Below, piece by piece: positions 47,692-58,442 of a stretch of 64,000 nucleotides of DNA. The notes below the pieces were generated by a model. That model had not been told where the DNA came from and did no database searches. It worked only from the letters and a program-made list of their open reading frames with translations. Origin of the DNA: Leptospira hartskeerlii (lineage in GTDB: Bacteria; Spirochaetota; Leptospiria; Leptospirales; Leptospiraceae); assembly GCF_002811475.1 (NCBI RefSeq), contig NZ_NPDL01000010.1, positions 92,552-156,551 of the forward strand, written 5' to 3'. Position 1 is the stretch's first letter. Every line of letters begins with the position of its first letter. A program made the translations under genes and the position numbers.

Positions 47692-48585
47692 TTGCTTTCT
47701 CCCGCAAAGATCAACTTAGGATTAGAGATCCCTTACAAAAGGCCTGACGGATTTCATGAGATCCGGAGTGTATTCTTACGTTTGAATTGGGGAGATGATA
47801 TTCAGATAGAACCTATCTCTCCCGGATCTTTTGAGTTGGTCTCTGATAACCAAATCATTTTGGAAAAGAGACATTTATACGATGAGGTTTCCGAGAAAGG
47901 AGACATCCGTAAGAATATTCTTTTCAAAACATTCTCTAAAATCCGTGCTCATTACAGAGAACTTCCAGGTGTAAGGATCCATCTTACTAAAAAAATTCCT
48001 CCTGCCGCGGGTCTTGGAGGTGGATCCACAAATGCCGCATCCCTTTTCTCTTTTTATTTCGGTTTGAGTCCTGAGTTTAGTTCGGATCATATTTTCGAAC
48101 TAGCAGCAGAGATTGGAGCTGACGTTCCATTCTTCTTATCCGAAAATCATTCTTTGGTGTCCGGAAAAGGTGAGGTCTTGAAAGAAATTCAGGTGCATCC
48201 TGGTCAGGGAATTCTGGCCTTAACTCCTCAGGTACTCTCGACTGCCGAAATGTACGCAGGTCTCAAAAAGCCTTTACAAGCCGACCCTCCCTCGAAAAGA
48301 TGGATTTCTCTAGACAATGACGTCGAGTTTTCTTTAAAAGAAGGAAATTGGGCGGCTTTGAGAGGAAAGCTCGTAAACGACTTCGAGCCTCTTGCCTTCC
48401 AAAAATTTCCCCAACTAGGGAAATTAAAGGAAAGTTTTTTGGCGAATGGAGCTAGTTATTCCTCCTTAACCGGATCCGGATCTTGTGTCTACGGTTTGGT
48501 GCAAGGATTGGAGATACGGGAAGAGCTGTTCGCCAAAATGCAAACGGAATTTCCCGACCTTACGTTTGTAAGCTTTAATTATTAA
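47692..48585 (+). CDS. ispE: 4-diphosphocytidyl-2-C-methyl-D-erythritol kinase
   Basis: A TTG start at 47692 follows AGGA by 7 nt and gives the conserved N-terminus LSPAKINLGL. The 297-residue GHMP kinase has the ATP loop PPAAGLGGGSTNAA and C-terminal LTGSGSCVYGL. It phosphorylates CDP-methylerythritol in the MEP pathway for isoprenoids. Length and motifs are typical. tRNA-Gln lies 10 bp downstream. Confidence 0.96.
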   Translation: MLSPAKINLGLEIPYKRPDGFHEIRSVFLRLNWGDDIQIEPISPGSFELVSDNQIILEKRHLYDEVSEKGDIRKNILFKTFSKIRAHYRELPGVRIHLTKKIPPAAGLGGGSTNAASLFSFYFGLSPEFSSDHIFELAAEIGADVPFFLSENHSLVSGKGEVLKEIQVHPGQGILALTPQVLSTAEMYAGLKKPLQADPPSKRWISLDNDVEFSLKEGNWAALRGKLVNDFEPLAFQKFPQLGKLKESFLANGASYSSLTGSGSCVYGLVQGLEIREELFAKMQTEFPDLTFVSFNY

Positions 48586-48595
48586 AGAACGAAAC

Positions 48596-48671
<76 letters not shown>

Positions 48672-48696
48672 CTGTTTGATTTCACCGGATTACTGA

Positions 48697-49452
48697 ATGG
48701 ACGCCAAAAAGGAAGCAGTCGCCGTAGTTTTAGCTGCGGGAAAGGGAACCCGCATGAAGACGGAGCTCCCAAAGGTGGCTGTTCCTTTAAATGGAAAGCC
48801 CCTTTTAAACCATGTTATTGATCACCTCAAAGAAGCAGGCATCAATGACATAGTCATAGTTGTAGGCTATAAAAAAGAAGAAGTCCAAGCACTTTGCGCT
48901 GGGATCCCTGGAATTCGTTTCGCCGAACAAAAAGAGCAATTAGGCACAGCTCACGCAGTATTAAGCGCCGAAGAATTTGTTAAATCCCATAAAGGTCCTA
49001 TCCTTGTAGCTTGCGGGGATGTTCCTATGATCACTGGGGACACATTCGGTTCTCTCGTTTCCACTCATGTCCAAAACGGATTCTCCGCTACTCTTCTTTC
49101 CGCAAAGGTAGATATTCCTACCGGTTACGGAAGGATCGTTCGTGATTCTTCCGGAGAAGTAACTGCAATCGTTGAAGAAAAAGACGCAGATGCGGAGCAG
49201 AAAAAAATAAACGAGATAAACACCGGAACGTATGTTTTCAGTTCCGAAATTCTTTTCGAATCTCTTAGAAAAATAGGAAACAGCAATGCTCAGGGGGAAT
49301 ATTATCTTCCTGATCTAGTTGAGTTGTACAAAAAAGAAGGAAAAAAGTTGGGCGCAGTGATTCTTAAAAACAGCGGAGAAAGCCAAGGTGTGAATTCTCC
49401 AGCGGACCTGGAAAACTTAGCGGCAGTTTTAAATGGAGCGGTTGCAAAATGA
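48697..49452 (+). CDS. GlmU-like N-acetylglucosamine-1-phosphate uridyltransferase (uridyltransferase domain only)
   Basis: The 251 residues correspond to the N-terminal nucleotidyltransferase of Glm[31 protein letters not shown] and NTGTYVF. The left-handed beta-helix acetyltransferase half (about 200 residues in the bifunctional enzyme) is absent, and the gene ends normally, overlapping prs by an ATGA. It makes UDP-GlcNAc from GlcNAc-1-phosphate; acetylation of GlcN-1-phosphate would need another enzyme. Gene order glmU-prs-rplY-pth is the common one. Confidence 0.88.
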   Translation: MDAKKEAVAVVLAAGKGTRMKTELPKVAVPLNGKPLLNHVIDHLKEAGINDIVIVVGYKKEEVQALCAGIPGIRFAEQKEQLGTAHAVLSAEEFVKSHKGPILVACGDVPMITGDTFGSLVSTHVQNGFSATLLSAKVDIPTGYGRIVRDSSGEVTAIVEEKDADAEQKKINEINTGTYVFSSEILFESLRKIGNSNAQGEYYLPDLVELYKKEGKKLGAVILKNSGESQGVNSPADLENLAAVLNGAVAK

Positions 49453-50390
49453 GCGGCTCTAATATCGCAGTTTTTTCGGGATCTTCCAATCGTACGATCG
49501 CAAATGAAATTTGCCAAGAATTAGGAATAGCTCCGGGCAAGATCAATCTTCGTAAATTTTCCGACGGAGAGATCGCGGTTAAGATAGAAGAGAACGTAAG
49601 AGGAAGAGACGTATTCATAATCCAATCTACTTCTGCGCCAGCAAACGATAACTTGATGGAATTACTTTTGATCATGGACGCGTTAAGACGTGCTTCTGCA
49701 AAAAGTATTTCAGTAGTCGTTCCTTATTATGGTTACGGACGCCAAGATAGAAAAGCGGAACCAAGAGTTCCAATTTCCGCAAGAGTAGTTGCGGATTTGA
49801 TCGAAACCTTAGGTCCTACAAGAGTGATCGTGATGGATCTTCATGCGGACCAAATCCAAGGTTTTTTCAAAGTGCCTGTGGATAATTTACATTTTAATCC
49901 TGTACTGGTAGAATACATCTTAAGCAAGAAATTCGATGATCTAGTCATCGTTTCTCCTGACTCTGGCGGCGCGGAAAGAGCCAGATCCTTCGGTAAAAAA
50001 GTGAACGCAACTTTAGCGATCATAGACAAGAGAAGACCGAAGGCAAACGTTTCCGAAGTGATGAATGTGATCGGAGAGATAGAAGGTAAAAATTGTATCC
50101 TTCTGGACGATATGATAGACACCGCTGGCACAATCTGTAAGGCGGCTGACGCTCTTTTAAAGAATGGAGCCAAGTCTGTGTATTGTGCCGCTACTCACGG
50201 AGTTCTTTCCGGAGAAGCTATCGATCGTTTGAACTCTACACCTTTCACAGAGGTAGTATTGTCTAATACGATCGAGATACCAGAGTCCAAAAAGATCACA
50301 AAGTTAAAAACTCTATCCGTAGCTCCGTTATTCGCAGCTGCGATCCAGAGAATATCGACCAATCAATCGGTCAGCGACCTATTTATATAA
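49449..50390 (+). CDS. prs: Ribose-phosphate pyrophosphokinase
   Basis: The 313 residues make PRPP from ribose-5-phosphate and ATP. Conserved text: [43 protein letters not shown], the PRPP-binding loop [13 protein letters not shown] and C-terminal TIEIPESKK. The start overlaps the glmU-like stop by 4 bp, giving translational coupling. Length is typical. Confidence 0.98.
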   Translation: MSGSNIAVFSGSSNRTIANEICQELGIAPGKINLRKFSDGEIAVKIEENVRGRDVFIIQSTSAPANDNLMELLLIMDALRRASAKSISVVVPYYGYGRQDRKAEPRVPISARVVADLIETLGPTRVIVMDLHADQIQGFFKVPVDNLHFNPVLVEYILSKKFDDLVIVSPDSGGAERARSFGKKVNATLAIIDKRRPKANVSEVMNVIGEIEGKNCILLDDMIDTAGTICKAADALLKNGAKSVYCAATHGVLSGEAIDRLNSTPFTEVVLSNTIEIPESKKITKLKTLSVAPLFAAAIQRISTNQSVSDLFI

Positions 50391-50407
50391 GAACAAGGGT
50401 AAAGACA

Positions 50408-51043
50408 ATGAGCCACAAATTAGCTGTCAAAAAAAGAACTGAAACCGGCAAGAACGTAAACAATCGTCTTCGTGAAGCTGGACAAGTTCCTATTAACATC
50501 ATCGGAGGCGGGAATGCCGCATCCGGTTCCGTAAACGAGAAAGAACTTGAAAAATTAGTTCATTCCGGGATCCGTCAATCCACTCTAATCGAGTTGGAAG
50601 TAGAGGGAGAAGGAATCCAAAAGGTTTTCGTTAAAGAAGTACAACGTTTTCCTGAAATCGACAGAATTCGCCACGTAGACTTCTACAAAGTTGAACCTGG
50701 TAAGAAGATCGTTACTAAGATCGGAATTCGCACCGAGGGAACTGCAAAAGGTTCTAAGATGGGTGGTCAGTTCGACCATTTGATCCACGAGATCCGTGTG
50801 AAAACTGTTCCTGAGGATCTGATTGAAACTCTGGTTCTAGATGTAACTGATCTAGATGTGGGCGATTTTATCAAAGTTAGTAACTTAAAAGTTCCTGCAA
50901 GCTGGGAAATTTTAGTTAACGGAGATCCGATCGTTGCAGCAGTTCTGAAAACCAAAGCTTTACTTGCTCAAGAAAGAGCAGAAGCTAAGGAAGCAGCTGG
51001 AGCGAAGCCGGGAGCAAAAGCCGGAGCTAAAAAAGGGAAATAA
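50408..51043 (+). CDS. rplY: 50S ribosomal protein L25 (general stress protein Ctc type)
   Basis: The 211 residues have the N-terminal L25 domain (LAVKKRTETGKNVNNRLREAG; RHVDFYKV) and the C-terminal CTC/TL5 beta domain, then a basic Ala/Gly/Lys tail (AGAKPGAKAGAKKGK). It binds 5S rRNA. It lies between prs and the pth homologue, as usual, spaced 17 and 42 bp. Confidence 0.97.
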   Translation: MSHKLAVKKRTETGKNVNNRLREAGQVPINIIGGGNAASGSVNEKELEKLVHSGIRQSTLIELEVEGEGIQKVFVKEVQRFPEIDRIRHVDFYKVEPGKKIVTKIGIRTEGTAKGSKMGGQFDHLIHEIRVKTVPEDLIETLVLDVTDLDVGDFIKVSNLKVPASWEILVNGDPIVAAVLKTKALLAQERAEAKEAAGAKPGAKAGAKKGK

Positions 51044-51085
51044 TTTCCCCATCCCGAGATCTAAAAAATTGGAGTACGTTATTGT

Positions 51086-51649
51086 ATGAAGCTAATCGTC
51101 GGATTGGGTAATCCCGGAGACAAATACAATAATAACCGAGCAAATATCGGCTTCAAAATTTTAGACGTGATCGCCAATAATATAAACGTTGAGATCAAGA
51201 CTAAAAAGAAAAAGTCTTTGATCGGGCGCGGCGATTTCGAAGGAGAAGAGGTTGTATTATTAAAACCTCAGACCTTCAGCGATCTATCGGGAGAATCCGT
51301 TCTGTACATAGCTTCCTTCCTGAAAATTCAGGTACAGGATATTCTTGTAATTCACGAAGATTTAACCTTACCCTTGGGTAAAATTGTAGTGGATAAGGGA
51401 GCTAACGGAAACGAAAACCCCGGGATCAAATCAGTGATCCAATCCTTACGTTCTCCAAATTTTATTCGTATCCGTATTGGGATCGGTAACGACCAATTCG
51501 ATGGCACTAATTTGGACGGATTTTTGAAAGAAGATTTCCAACCTCTGGAAAACTTAAGTTTGATCCAGATCATCAACGACGCGGAAGCTGCAATTCGCTC
51601 CATCAGTTTGGGCGATATAGAAGACGTGATCGAAAAGTACAGACTGTAA
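51086..51649 (+). CDS. Peptidyl-tRNA hydrolase homologue without the catalytic residues
   Basis: The 187 residues have the Pth fold and correct operon position (rplY-pth-ftsH). E. coli numbering: Asn10 is kept (Asn9), but His20 is Ala19 (NNRANIGF for TRHNVGF), Asn68 is Asp66 (TFSDLSG for TFMNLSG), Asp93 is Glu91 (VIHEDLTLP for VAHDELDLP), and His113-Asn114 of the GGHNG loop become Asn111-Pro112 (NENPGI). The rest is well conserved (LIVGLGNPG, FIRIRIGIG). It is thus probably a pseudo-enzyme or a changed function; another hydrolase would be needed to recycle peptidyl-tRNA. Confidence 0.9.
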   Translation: MKLIVGLGNPGDKYNNNRANIGFKILDVIANNINVEIKTKKKKSLIGRGDFEGEEVVLLKPQTFSDLSGESVLYIASFLKIQVQDILVIHEDLTLPLGKIVVDKGANGNENPGIKSVIQSLRSPNFIRIRIGIGNDQFDGTNLDGFLKEDFQPLENLSLIQIINDAEAAIRSISLGDIEDVIEKYRL

Positions 51650-51825
51650 AAATCCTTTACTTTTCCGGAAAAAAAGGGACTCTGATTGTGGGAACCTTTT
51701 CTGCGGAATCGGTTTCCAAATATTATACCGGTTTACGATTCCGGCGGGTCCAAGACCTGTTTCCTTTAGTCTAATCTACGGGAAGAATGCGGCTCCAAGG
51801 AGATGGTGGAGCTTGGGAGTTACAC

Positions 51826-53802
51826 ATGAATAACAATAATAAAGGTCTTAGATTACTTATACTTTTTATCTTAGTAATCTTAGGATTAGCACTTCTCGTA
51901 CCGCAGATCCAAACTGCTCTGGGAAAACCTAGAATATTACCGTTCTCCCAATTTATGAGCATGGTAGAACCGGACGCTTCTTCCAAGCCGAAAGGCAAGT
52001 TGGTTAAGACTACGGACTCCAATTTCCCCGGCTGTGACAAATTAGTCATGGAAGGAGATATGATCAAAGGTTGTTACGAACCATTTGAAGAAGGAGCCAC
52101 GAAAACTCCTGTTCGTTTTGAGACCAGGATCGCTCCTATCGACAAAGAATTTCTTTCTTCTTTAAGAAAAACGAATATTGATCTGGAAGTAGTTCCTTCC
52201 GAGAACGGACACGGATTCGGAATGTTGAGTTCTTTTCTTCTGATCGCTGTGATCGGTATTTTCGTATTTTACTTTTTTATTATGCGTCAAGTCCAGTCTA
52301 CCGGCAACAAGGCTTTTTCTTTCGGAAAATCCAAAGCTAAGATGACTGTGGATCCTAAGGTTAAAGTAAGCTTCGCTGACGTTGCTGGATGTGAAGAAGC
52401 CAAAACCGAATTGGTCGAAATTATAGAATTCTTAAAAGACCCTAAGAAATTCCAAGCAATGGGTGCAAGGATCCCAACCGGAGTTCTTTTAGTGGGTCCT
52501 CCTGGAACTGGTAAAACTCTACTTGCTCGCGCCGTTGCAGGAGAAGCAGGAGTGCCATTCTTCAGTATCTCTGGTTCCGACTTCGTAGAAATGTTTGTGG
52601 GTGTGGGAGCTTCTCGTGTTCGAGATCTATTCGAACAAGGTAAGAAAAATTCTCCATGTATCATCTTCATAGATGAGATCGATGCTGTGGGAAGATTGAG
52701 AGGCGCCGGATGGGGCGGCGGTCATGACGAAAGAGAGCAGACCCTGAACCAAATGCTTGTTGAGATGGATGGTTTCGAGAAGAACGAAGGTGTGATCGTA
52801 ATGGCAGCTACAAACCGTGCTGACGTTTTAGATCCTGCGTTACTCAGACCGGGACGTTTCGACCGCCAAGTGATGGTAGATCTTCCTGACTTAGTAGGAA
52901 GAGAACAAATCTTAAAAGTGCATTCTAGAAAAGTTCCTTTAACAAGCGATATCTCTTTGAACTCTATCGCAAGAGGAACCCCTGGATTTACAGGTGCGGA
53001 CCTTTCTAACTTAATTAATGAGGCAGCTTTACTTGCTGCACGTAAGAATAAAAAACGTGTAACTCAAGAAGAACTGGAAGAAGCACGCGATAAAGTGATG
53101 ATGGGTCCTGAGCGTAGATCCTTCTTCATTTCCGAAAAGGAAAAGGAAGTAATTGCGTATCATGAAGCAGGTCACGCGATCTTAGGAACCCTTCTGGCTT
53201 ATACTGAGCCGGTTCATAAGGTAACTATCATTCCAAGAGGAAGAGCGTTAGGTCTGACTCAATCTCTTCCGACGGAAGACAAACATATTCATACTAAAGC
53301 GTATTGGTTGGACCAAATCGTAGTTTGCATGGGCGGATTCATCGCGGAAGAGTTTAAGTTCAAAATGACTTCTACCGGCTCCAGCAATGATATCCAGCAA
53401 GCTACAAATATCGCAAGAAGAATGGTCTGTGATTGGGGAATGTCCGAAAAACTGGGCACGATCAATTACGGAAGCGGCCATGAAAGTCCTTTCTTAGGAA
53501 GGGATATGGGTCAGAGCAACAAAGCTTATAGCGAAGAATTTGCCGCAATGATCGACAAAGAGATCAGAGGGATCGTTCAGACTTGCCTAGATAAAGGAAG
53601 GGAACTTGTCCGTAAGAACTCTACCAAGTTCGAAAATCTTGCGAAGGCTCTTCTTGCAAAAGAAACCGTTGCGCATGAGGAATTGATGGCTATCGTTCAT
53701 CCTTCTCATGAAGAAACTAAAAAGAAAACAGAACGTTCTAACAAAAAGGAGAAGGCGGGACAAATTCCTAATAAGCCCGCGTATTCTACCGGCATAGAAT
53801 GA
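51826..53802 (+). CDS. ftsH: ATP-dependent zinc metalloprotease FtsH
   Basis: The ATG at 51826, preceded by GGGAG at 6 nt, is preferred to an in-frame ATG at 51787. The 658-residue AAA protease has two transmembrane segments (about 8-30 and 135-160), Walker A GPPGTGKT near 224, Walker [13 protein letters not shown], second region of homology [17 protein letters not shown] and the zinc site HEAGH near 446. It degrades membrane and regulatory proteins such as LpxC. Its stop overlaps the EVE gene start by 4 bp (ATGA). Confidence 0.97.
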   Translation: MNNNNKGLRLLILFILVILGLALLVPQIQTALGKPRILPFSQFMSMVEPDASSKPKGKLVKTTDSNFPGCDKLVMEGDMIKGCYEPFEEGATKTPVRFETRIAPIDKEFLSSLRKTNIDLEVVPSENGHGFGMLSSFLLIAVIGIFVFYFFIMRQVQSTGNKAFSFGKSKAKMTVDPKVKVSFADVAGCEEAKTELVEIIEFLKDPKKFQAMGARIPTGVLLVGPPGTGKTLLARAVAGEAGVPFFSISGSDFVEMFVGVGASRVRDLFEQGKKNSPCIIFIDEIDAVGRLRGAGWGGGHDEREQTLNQMLVEMDGFEKNEGVIVMAATNRADVLDPALLRPGRFDRQVMVDLPDLVGREQILKVHSRKVPLTSDISLNSIARGTPGFTGADLSNLINEAALLAARKNKKRVTQEELEEARDKVMMGPERRSFFISEKEKEVIAYHEAGHAILGTLLAYTEPVHKVTIIPRGRALGLTQSLPTEDKHIHTKAYWLDQIVVCMGGFIAEEFKFKMTSTGSSNDIQQATNIARRMVCDWGMSEKLGTINYGSGHESPFLGRDMGQSNKAYSEEFAAMIDKEIRGIVQTCLDKGRELVRKNSTKFENLAKALLAKETVAHEELMAIVHPSHEETKKKTERSNKKEKAGQIPNKPAYSTGIE

Positions 53803-54278
53803 AATTCTGGCTTTTTAAAACTGAGCCTGACGTTTTTTCCATAGATACCTTGGCTTCTTCTCCCGGCAAAACAGCGCCATGGGAGGGAGTCAGAGGTTAT
53901 GGAGCGAGAAATTACCTAAGGGATGAGATCAAAAAAAAGGATCTCATTCTATTCTACCATAGCAGTTGTAAACCTCCCCATGTAGCAGGACTTGCGGAAG
54001 TAGTCAAGGAAGGCTACCCGGATCATTTCGCTTTTGATAAGAAACATAAGTATTATGATCCCAAAAGTGATCCACAAAAACCGACCTGGTTCATGGTAGA
54101 TGTGAAATTTAAGGAAAAATTTTCTCGCCCAATTTCGCTAGAAGAATTAAGATCCCACGGGCAACTAAAAGGAATGGTCCTTTTGCAGCCGGGTGGTAGA
54201 CTTTCGATCCAACCGGTTAGCGAAGAACATTTTCATTATATTTGTAAATTGGCCGGGGCAAAAGGTCTCCCCGGTTAG
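53799..54278 (+). CDS. EVE-domain protein (DUF55-like)
   Basis: The 159 residues form a single EVE (PUA-related) domain: [46 protein letters not shown], and [15 protein letters not shown] domains bind modified nucleotides or RNA and often go with modification-dependent systems, but here the gene is coupled to ftsH by ATGA. Its target is unknown. Confidence 0.92.
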   Translation: MKFWLFKTEPDVFSIDTLASSPGKTAPWEGVRGYGARNYLRDEIKKKDLILFYHSSCKPPHVAGLAEVVKEGYPDHFAFDKKHKYYDPKSDPQKPTWFMVDVKFKEKFSRPISLEELRSHGQLKGMVLLQPGGRLSIQPVSEEHFHYICKLAGAKGLPG

Positions 54279-54289
54279 GGAGATTTTTG

Positions 54290-56314
54290 GTGAATATTTT
54301 CCGAAAAATTCGGAACTTCAGCTTCATTTTGCTGATACTCATCTTGGGTATAGGCTCACTATATTCTCAGGAAGATGTTCCCGTTTTTCCGATTTCCGGT
54401 TCTATGTCCGGAACTCCCATAAATAAATTTACTTTCATCCGAAAGATCCGTCCTGGAGAAGTGAAAACTCCTACTGACTTAGAATCAGGTGACTGGACTA
54501 GAATGGATAAGGACAGTGTCTCTTTCAGTTTCACAGACGATCAGTTTTTAATAAAGTTCAAGATACAGGCGCCTCCTAAAGAAGGAACGATCTCCTGGTA
54601 CTTAGTTTTGAATAATCCCGGGATGGAAAATCTCACAGTTTTCAAAAGAGTCTGGGGACCACAAGGATGGATCTGGTCGGAACTTTCCAGAGATACGAGG
54701 ATGTCCTACATCCAACCTGCATTTCTGATAGAAACCCCTCCAAACAAACAGGAAGAATTTTTAATCCACGCTTCTACCAGAAGATCCTTGGTATTGAATT
54801 TCCAAGCTTGGGCTCCTAAGGAATTCGCAGCTCATATCCAGATGGAGAATCTGTTCTTAGGGATCTTCTTTGGAGCGATCGGGATCATGTTGATATATAA
54901 CGGGTTTCTCGCCTTTGTGGTGAAGGATTCCAGTTATTTCTTCTACGTTTTTTATCTATTGTTTTATGGACTCTGGCAGATGGCAGTCACAGGTGTCGGG
55001 GCTCAATATTTAATCCCGGCTCCGGCAACTTCTTGGAACGATTATCTGACCGGTTTTGCATTTTTATCCGTTGCATTCTCTCTTTTATTCACACGTTCCT
55101 TCTTACATATGGAAAGAGAGACCGGCTGGAAGAATTATGCTTTCTTAATATTGGCGGCCTTCGCGATTTTCGGATTCATCGCTTCTTTATTTTCCAGCAT
55201 TTACGGTCCTATGATTTGGGCAGTTTCCTGGTACCCTTTTTTAGCCGCTGTTTTAGTGATCTATTCCGCTGCGATCCGTTTGAGGAGAGGGTATCGTCCT
55301 GCACGTTATTTTCTATTGGCCTGGTCAGTTCTGATCCTTTTTGTTTTAATTACCGCTCTTAGGAACTTGTCCATTATCCAGGATACGGAGCTTACTCATT
55401 GGTCCGCACAATTCGGTTCTTTGGTGGAGATGACACTTCTTTCTTTCGCTTTGGCGGATAGGATTAAAACGTTAGAAAAAGATTCTCTACAGGCTCGACT
55501 AGAAAATTACGAAAGCCAATTGAAGTTAACAGAAATTGAGCAAGAGCTTAAGATTGCGAGGGAATTGCAAGAGTCCATTCTTCCTGATCGTTTACCTGAA
55601 GTAAAAAATCTCAAACTTTCTGTGAGAGGCGAATTTGCGAGTTCCGTAGGCGGGGATTTTTACGATTTTCATCAATTGGACTCAGGTAAATTAGGGATCT
55701 TCTTATCGGATGTTTCAGGTCACGGTGTTCCTGCTGCGATCATTTCTTCCATGGTTAAGTTGGCATTCTCTATTGAGTCTAGAAAGAATGAAGATCCTGC
55801 GGAAGTTTTAAGAAGTATCAACAGATCTTTGAGTGGCAAGTATGGGAAACATTTTATCACTGCGGCTTATCTTCTGATCGATCCAGAGAACGGAAAGGTA
55901 ACTTATTCTAATGCGGGGCATCCTCCTATCGTTGCTATAGACAAGGAATCAGGAGAAACCAAGGAAATATTTTTACCTGGTTGGATCATGGGAATGGATC
56001 CGAATCTGAAAAACTCTGTGGTCGAATTCCAGATGAAACCTGGAGATCGTTTGATTATTTATACGGATGGGATCACGGAAGCCAGAAGTAAAAACGGAGA
56101 AATTTTCGGATTCCAGAGATTTTATAAATTGTTAAGCGAACAAATGCAATCGCCTGGAGAAAAACTGGCAGAGGATCTGTTTTCTACTGTGCGGAGTTTT
56201 ACGGGGAACAGAAAACATTTCGAAGACGATCTGACTTTTCTCGTCTTAGATTATTTGCCGATCCCCGATGAGAGTGTAATTAAGGAAATTACTTCGAGCT
56301 TTTCAAAAAGCTGA
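54290..56314 (+). CDS. 7TMR-DISM-type SpoIIE-family protein phosphatase
   Basis: GTG at 54290, 6 nt after AGGGAGA, is preferred to an in-frame TTG at 54287; the product is 674 residues. It has a signal peptide (NFSFILLILILGIGSLYSQ), an N-terminal periplasmic domain (about 30-185), seven membrane segments (about 190-400, 7TMR-DISM), a coiled coil (LKLTEIEQELKIARELQESI) and a C-terminal SpoIIE/PP2C domain (VGGDFYDFHQLD; FLSDVSGHGVPAAI; YSNAGHPP; DDLTFLVL). It would sense an extracellular ligand and dephosphorylate an anti-anti-sigma factor; none is adjacent. Its 3' end overlaps the convergent cytochrome gene by 26 bp. Confidence 0.9.
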   Translation: MNIFRKIRNFSFILLILILGIGSLYSQEDVPVFPISGSMSGTPINKFTFIRKIRPGEVKTPTDLESGDWTRMDKDSVSFSFTDDQFLIKFKIQAPPKEGTISWYLVLNNPGMENLTVFKRVWGPQGWIWSELSRDTRMSYIQPAFLIETPPNKQEEFLIHASTRRSLVLNFQAWAPKEFAAHIQMENLFLGIFFGAIGIMLIYNGFLAFVVKDSSYFFYVFYLLFYGLWQMAVTGVGAQYLIPAPATSWNDYLTGFAFLSVAFSLLFTRSFLHMERETGWKNYAFLILAAFAIFGFIASLFSSIYGPMIWAVSWYPFLAAVLVIYSAAIRLRRGYRPARYFLLAWSVLILFVLITALRNLSIIQDTELTHWSAQFGSLVEMTLLSFALADRIKTLEKDSLQARLENYESQLKLTEIEQELKIARELQESILPDRLPEVKNLKLSVRGEFASSVGGDFYDFHQLDSGKLGIFLSDVSGHGVPAAIISSMVKLAFSIESRKNEDPAEVLRSINRSLSGKYGKHFITAAYLLIDPENGKVTYSNAGHPPIVAIDKESGETKEIFLPGWIMGMDPNLKNSVVEFQMKPGDRLIIYTDGITEARSKNGEIFGFQRFYKLLSEQMQSPGEKLAEDLFSTVRSFTGNRKHFEDDLTFLVLDYLPIPDESVIKEITSSFSKS

Positions 56315-56666
56315 TCAGTTCGTTGGAAACTTGGATAGGACGTTTTCTGTAGCTCTTTTTGTATTCTTTTTTATATTCTTTATGACAGCTTTTGCAGGAT
56401 GATTCCAGATTGCCTGAAGCAAGAGCGGTATCTGTGATCTCTTTCCATTTTACTTTTTGTTCGTCTAAGGCCCAATTCGGAACTTCTTTTAAGATCCTTT
56501 CGAGTGCGGCCTTATCACCTTTCTTAGCTTTTTTGGAAGCAGGTTTAGTGTAATCTTCCATAAAGTCGTGTAACGTGGTTTCTGTAGTTCCGGATTGCGC
56601 ATAGGAAGCAGAAACGCCTAGTAAGAATAATAAAACGAAGGAAATATTTTTAAGTGTACGGTTCAT
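56289..56666 (-). CDS. Class II cytochrome c (cytochrome c'/c556-like)
   Basis: The 125 residues have a signal peptide (MNRTLKNISFVLLFLLGVSASYAQ) and a helical bundle with a C-terminal haem site Cys91-Lys-Ser-Cys94-His95 (SSCKSCHKEYKK). That layout suits four-helix cytochromes c'. It may carry electrons or bind small gases in the periplasm. Its last 26 bp overlap the 3' end of the convergent phosphatase gene. Confidence 0.85.
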   Translation of the reverse strand: MNRTLKNISFVLLFLLGVSASYAQSGTTETTLHDFMEDYTKPASKKAKKGDKAALERILKEVPNWALDEQKVKWKEITDTALASGNLESSCKSCHKEYKKEYKKSYRKRPIQVSNELISFLKSSK

Positions 56667-56731
56667 CTGAGAAACTCCTCTTTTTCCTCTATTTTTAAGT
56701 CTTTATAAGTTTAGGGAAGTTCTTTCTTTTT

Positions 56732-58231
56732 TTAATCTAAGATTCGATTCCATTCTTGGTCGTAATAACGTACAAGACTCTGGTTGTCTAATCGATTCGG
56801 TTCAGTTGGCACTCTGGACATATCTTGCGGGAATTCCGAAATGGATTTGAGTTCAGTTTCATTCAGGAATTTTAATCCTGCCGGAAGGTCTTTTCTGTAC
56901 CCTCCTAATTTTCCGACACTCCCTAAAATAAATCCCCATTCTCCGAAGGAAGGAACATATACATGTAAGGCCCTGGTATTAAATCCTGATTCCTTAAGAG
57001 TAGCTTCTACGCACCAGAAAGACATTCTAGCGAATAGAGGAGAAGTGGACTGTATCTCTACGATCGAAAATTCGTTGAGCCTTCTTTTTAAACTTCTGTA
57101 AAATGCGGTACTGTATAATTTTCCAATGGAGAAATTACTCGGATCCGGAAAATCTATCAACACCACGTCGAATACTGAATTCGATTCTTCTAACCATAAA
57201 AAAGCGTCTGCGTTTTGCACTTTTACTTTAGGATTTTTTAAACTAAATCCGTTGATCTCCGTGAGAACAGGCTGTTCCGAAAAGATCCGAGTCATCTCCG
57301 GGTCCAAGTCCACTAAGGTGATGGATTCTACACTTGGGTATTTTAGGATCTCTCTTACTGCTAAACCGTCTCCTCCTCCTAAAACCAATATTCTTTTTGG
57401 GTTTGGATGAGATAGAAGGGCAGGATGTGCCAATGTCTCGTGGTATCTATACTCGTCTCTGGAACTGAATTGTAGATGTCCGTTCAAAAAAAGCCTGAGC
57501 TCACTTTTGTATCTGGTCACTATAATCTTTTGAAAATTGGTTTGTTTGGAGTAGATGATCTCGTCTGAAAAAAGATTTTCCTCACTGTAATATGTGATCA
57601 TTTCGGAAAATGCGAAACCTAATCCTAATAAGGTCAATACAAGAGCCGATTTCGCTCTCAATAAGTTTTTATGTTTCTCGGAAAGTGGAAGAACGAATGT
57701 TCCCCATAGTGCCGTTCCAGCGTTGAGTAATCCGAAAAAGAAGGAAGTTCTCACCATTCCCAATTTAGGAGCGAAGAATATCGGAAATGCCAAGGAAGCC
57801 AAAAGTGCTCCTGCGTAATCCAAGCTGAGCACTTTGGAAACCATATCACGAAATCCTAATTTATTTTTTAGGATGCGGAGAAGTAAAGGTATCTCCATAC
57901 CTACAAGGGTTCCTACTGCTACAACGATAGTGAAGAGTGGGATTTGGAAAATTCTAGTTTGTCCAAAACTTAAGAATAGAATTGCAGCACTGAATCCACC
58001 TAATAATCCTAACGCGAGTTCCACGTCCAAAAACTTAGGGATCAGATCTTCGATCAGGTATCTGGAAAGCCAACTACCGATCCCCATGGAGAATAAATAA
58101 ACTCCAATGACTAAAGAGAATTGAGTGACTGTCTCTCCGAGCAAGTAACTCGCCACAGTGCCTGCTAATAGCTCGTATACTAAACCGCAGGAAGAAAGGA
58201 TTAGGACGGAGATTAATAAGGCTCTCTGCAG
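56732..58231 (-). CDS. Membrane-anchored aminopropyltransferase (spermidine synthase-like), putative CTG start
   Basis: An in-frame GTG at 58156 would cut off a conserved helix ([20 protein letters not shown]). The open frame reaches back past it; the first start-like codon is CTG at 58231-58229, one base after the stop of the upstream small gene and 8 nt after AGGGGG. That gives 499 residues: about seven transmembrane segments, then a SAM-fold spermidine synthase domain ([37 protein letters not shown]). It moves an aminopropyl group from decarboxylated SAM to a diamine, if active. The start is inference. Confidence 0.85.
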   Translation of the reverse strand: MQRALLISVLILSSCGLVYELLAGTVASYLLGETVTQFSLVIGVYLFSMGIGSWLSRYLIEDLIPKFLDVELALGLLGGFSAAILFLSFGQTRIFQIPLFTIVVAVGTLVGMEIPLLLRILKNKLGFRDMVSKVLSLDYAGALLASLAFPIFFAPKLGMVRTSFFFGLLNAGTALWGTFVLPLSEKHKNLLRAKSALVLTLLGLGFAFSEMITYYSEENLFSDEIIYSKQTNFQKIIVTRYKSELRLFLNGHLQFSSRDEYRYHETLAHPALLSHPNPKRILVLGGGDGLAVREILKYPSVESITLVDLDPEMTRIFSEQPVLTEINGFSLKNPKVKVQNADAFLWLEESNSVFDVVLIDFPDPSNFSIGKLYSTAFYRSLKRRLNEFSIVEIQSTSPLFARMSFWCVEATLKESGFNTRALHVYVPSFGEWGFILGSVGKLGGYRKDLPAGLKFLNETELKSISEFPQDMSRVPTEPNRLDNQSLVRYYDQEWNRILD

Positions 58232-58232
58232 T

Positions 58233-58433
58233 TTATTTTCCCCCTGGGAAATTTCTGGTGAACCAAGCGTAATGAGAACGGTAGATACCAGGGTTTTGTC
58301 TGACGGTTTTAGGGACCTGGTTCACTTCTTCGAAATCGGTGCTTGCTCCACCTTTTGTGTATTCCGAAAAAAATCCCAGCCCTAATGAGGCTGCGAATAG
58401 AGGATAAACAAGGCCTTTTATAAAATCCCACAT
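58233..58433 (-). CDS. Small conserved protein of the DUF4178 operon
   Basis: This 66-residue protein ends one base before the aminopropyltransferase start and begins 9 bp after the DUF4178 gene. It has one N-terminal hydrophobic segment ([18 protein letters not shown]) and a polar tail with the string [15 protein letters not shown], ending FPGGK. Similar small proteins occur with DUF4178 and aminopropyltransferase genes as I recall, but the role is unknown. Tight spacing implies translational coupling. Confidence 0.75.
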   Translation of the reverse strand: MWDFIKGLVYPLFAASLGLGFFSEYTKGGASTDFEEVNQVPKTVRQNPGIYRSHYAWFTRNFPGGK

Positions 58434-58442
58434 AATAAATCC

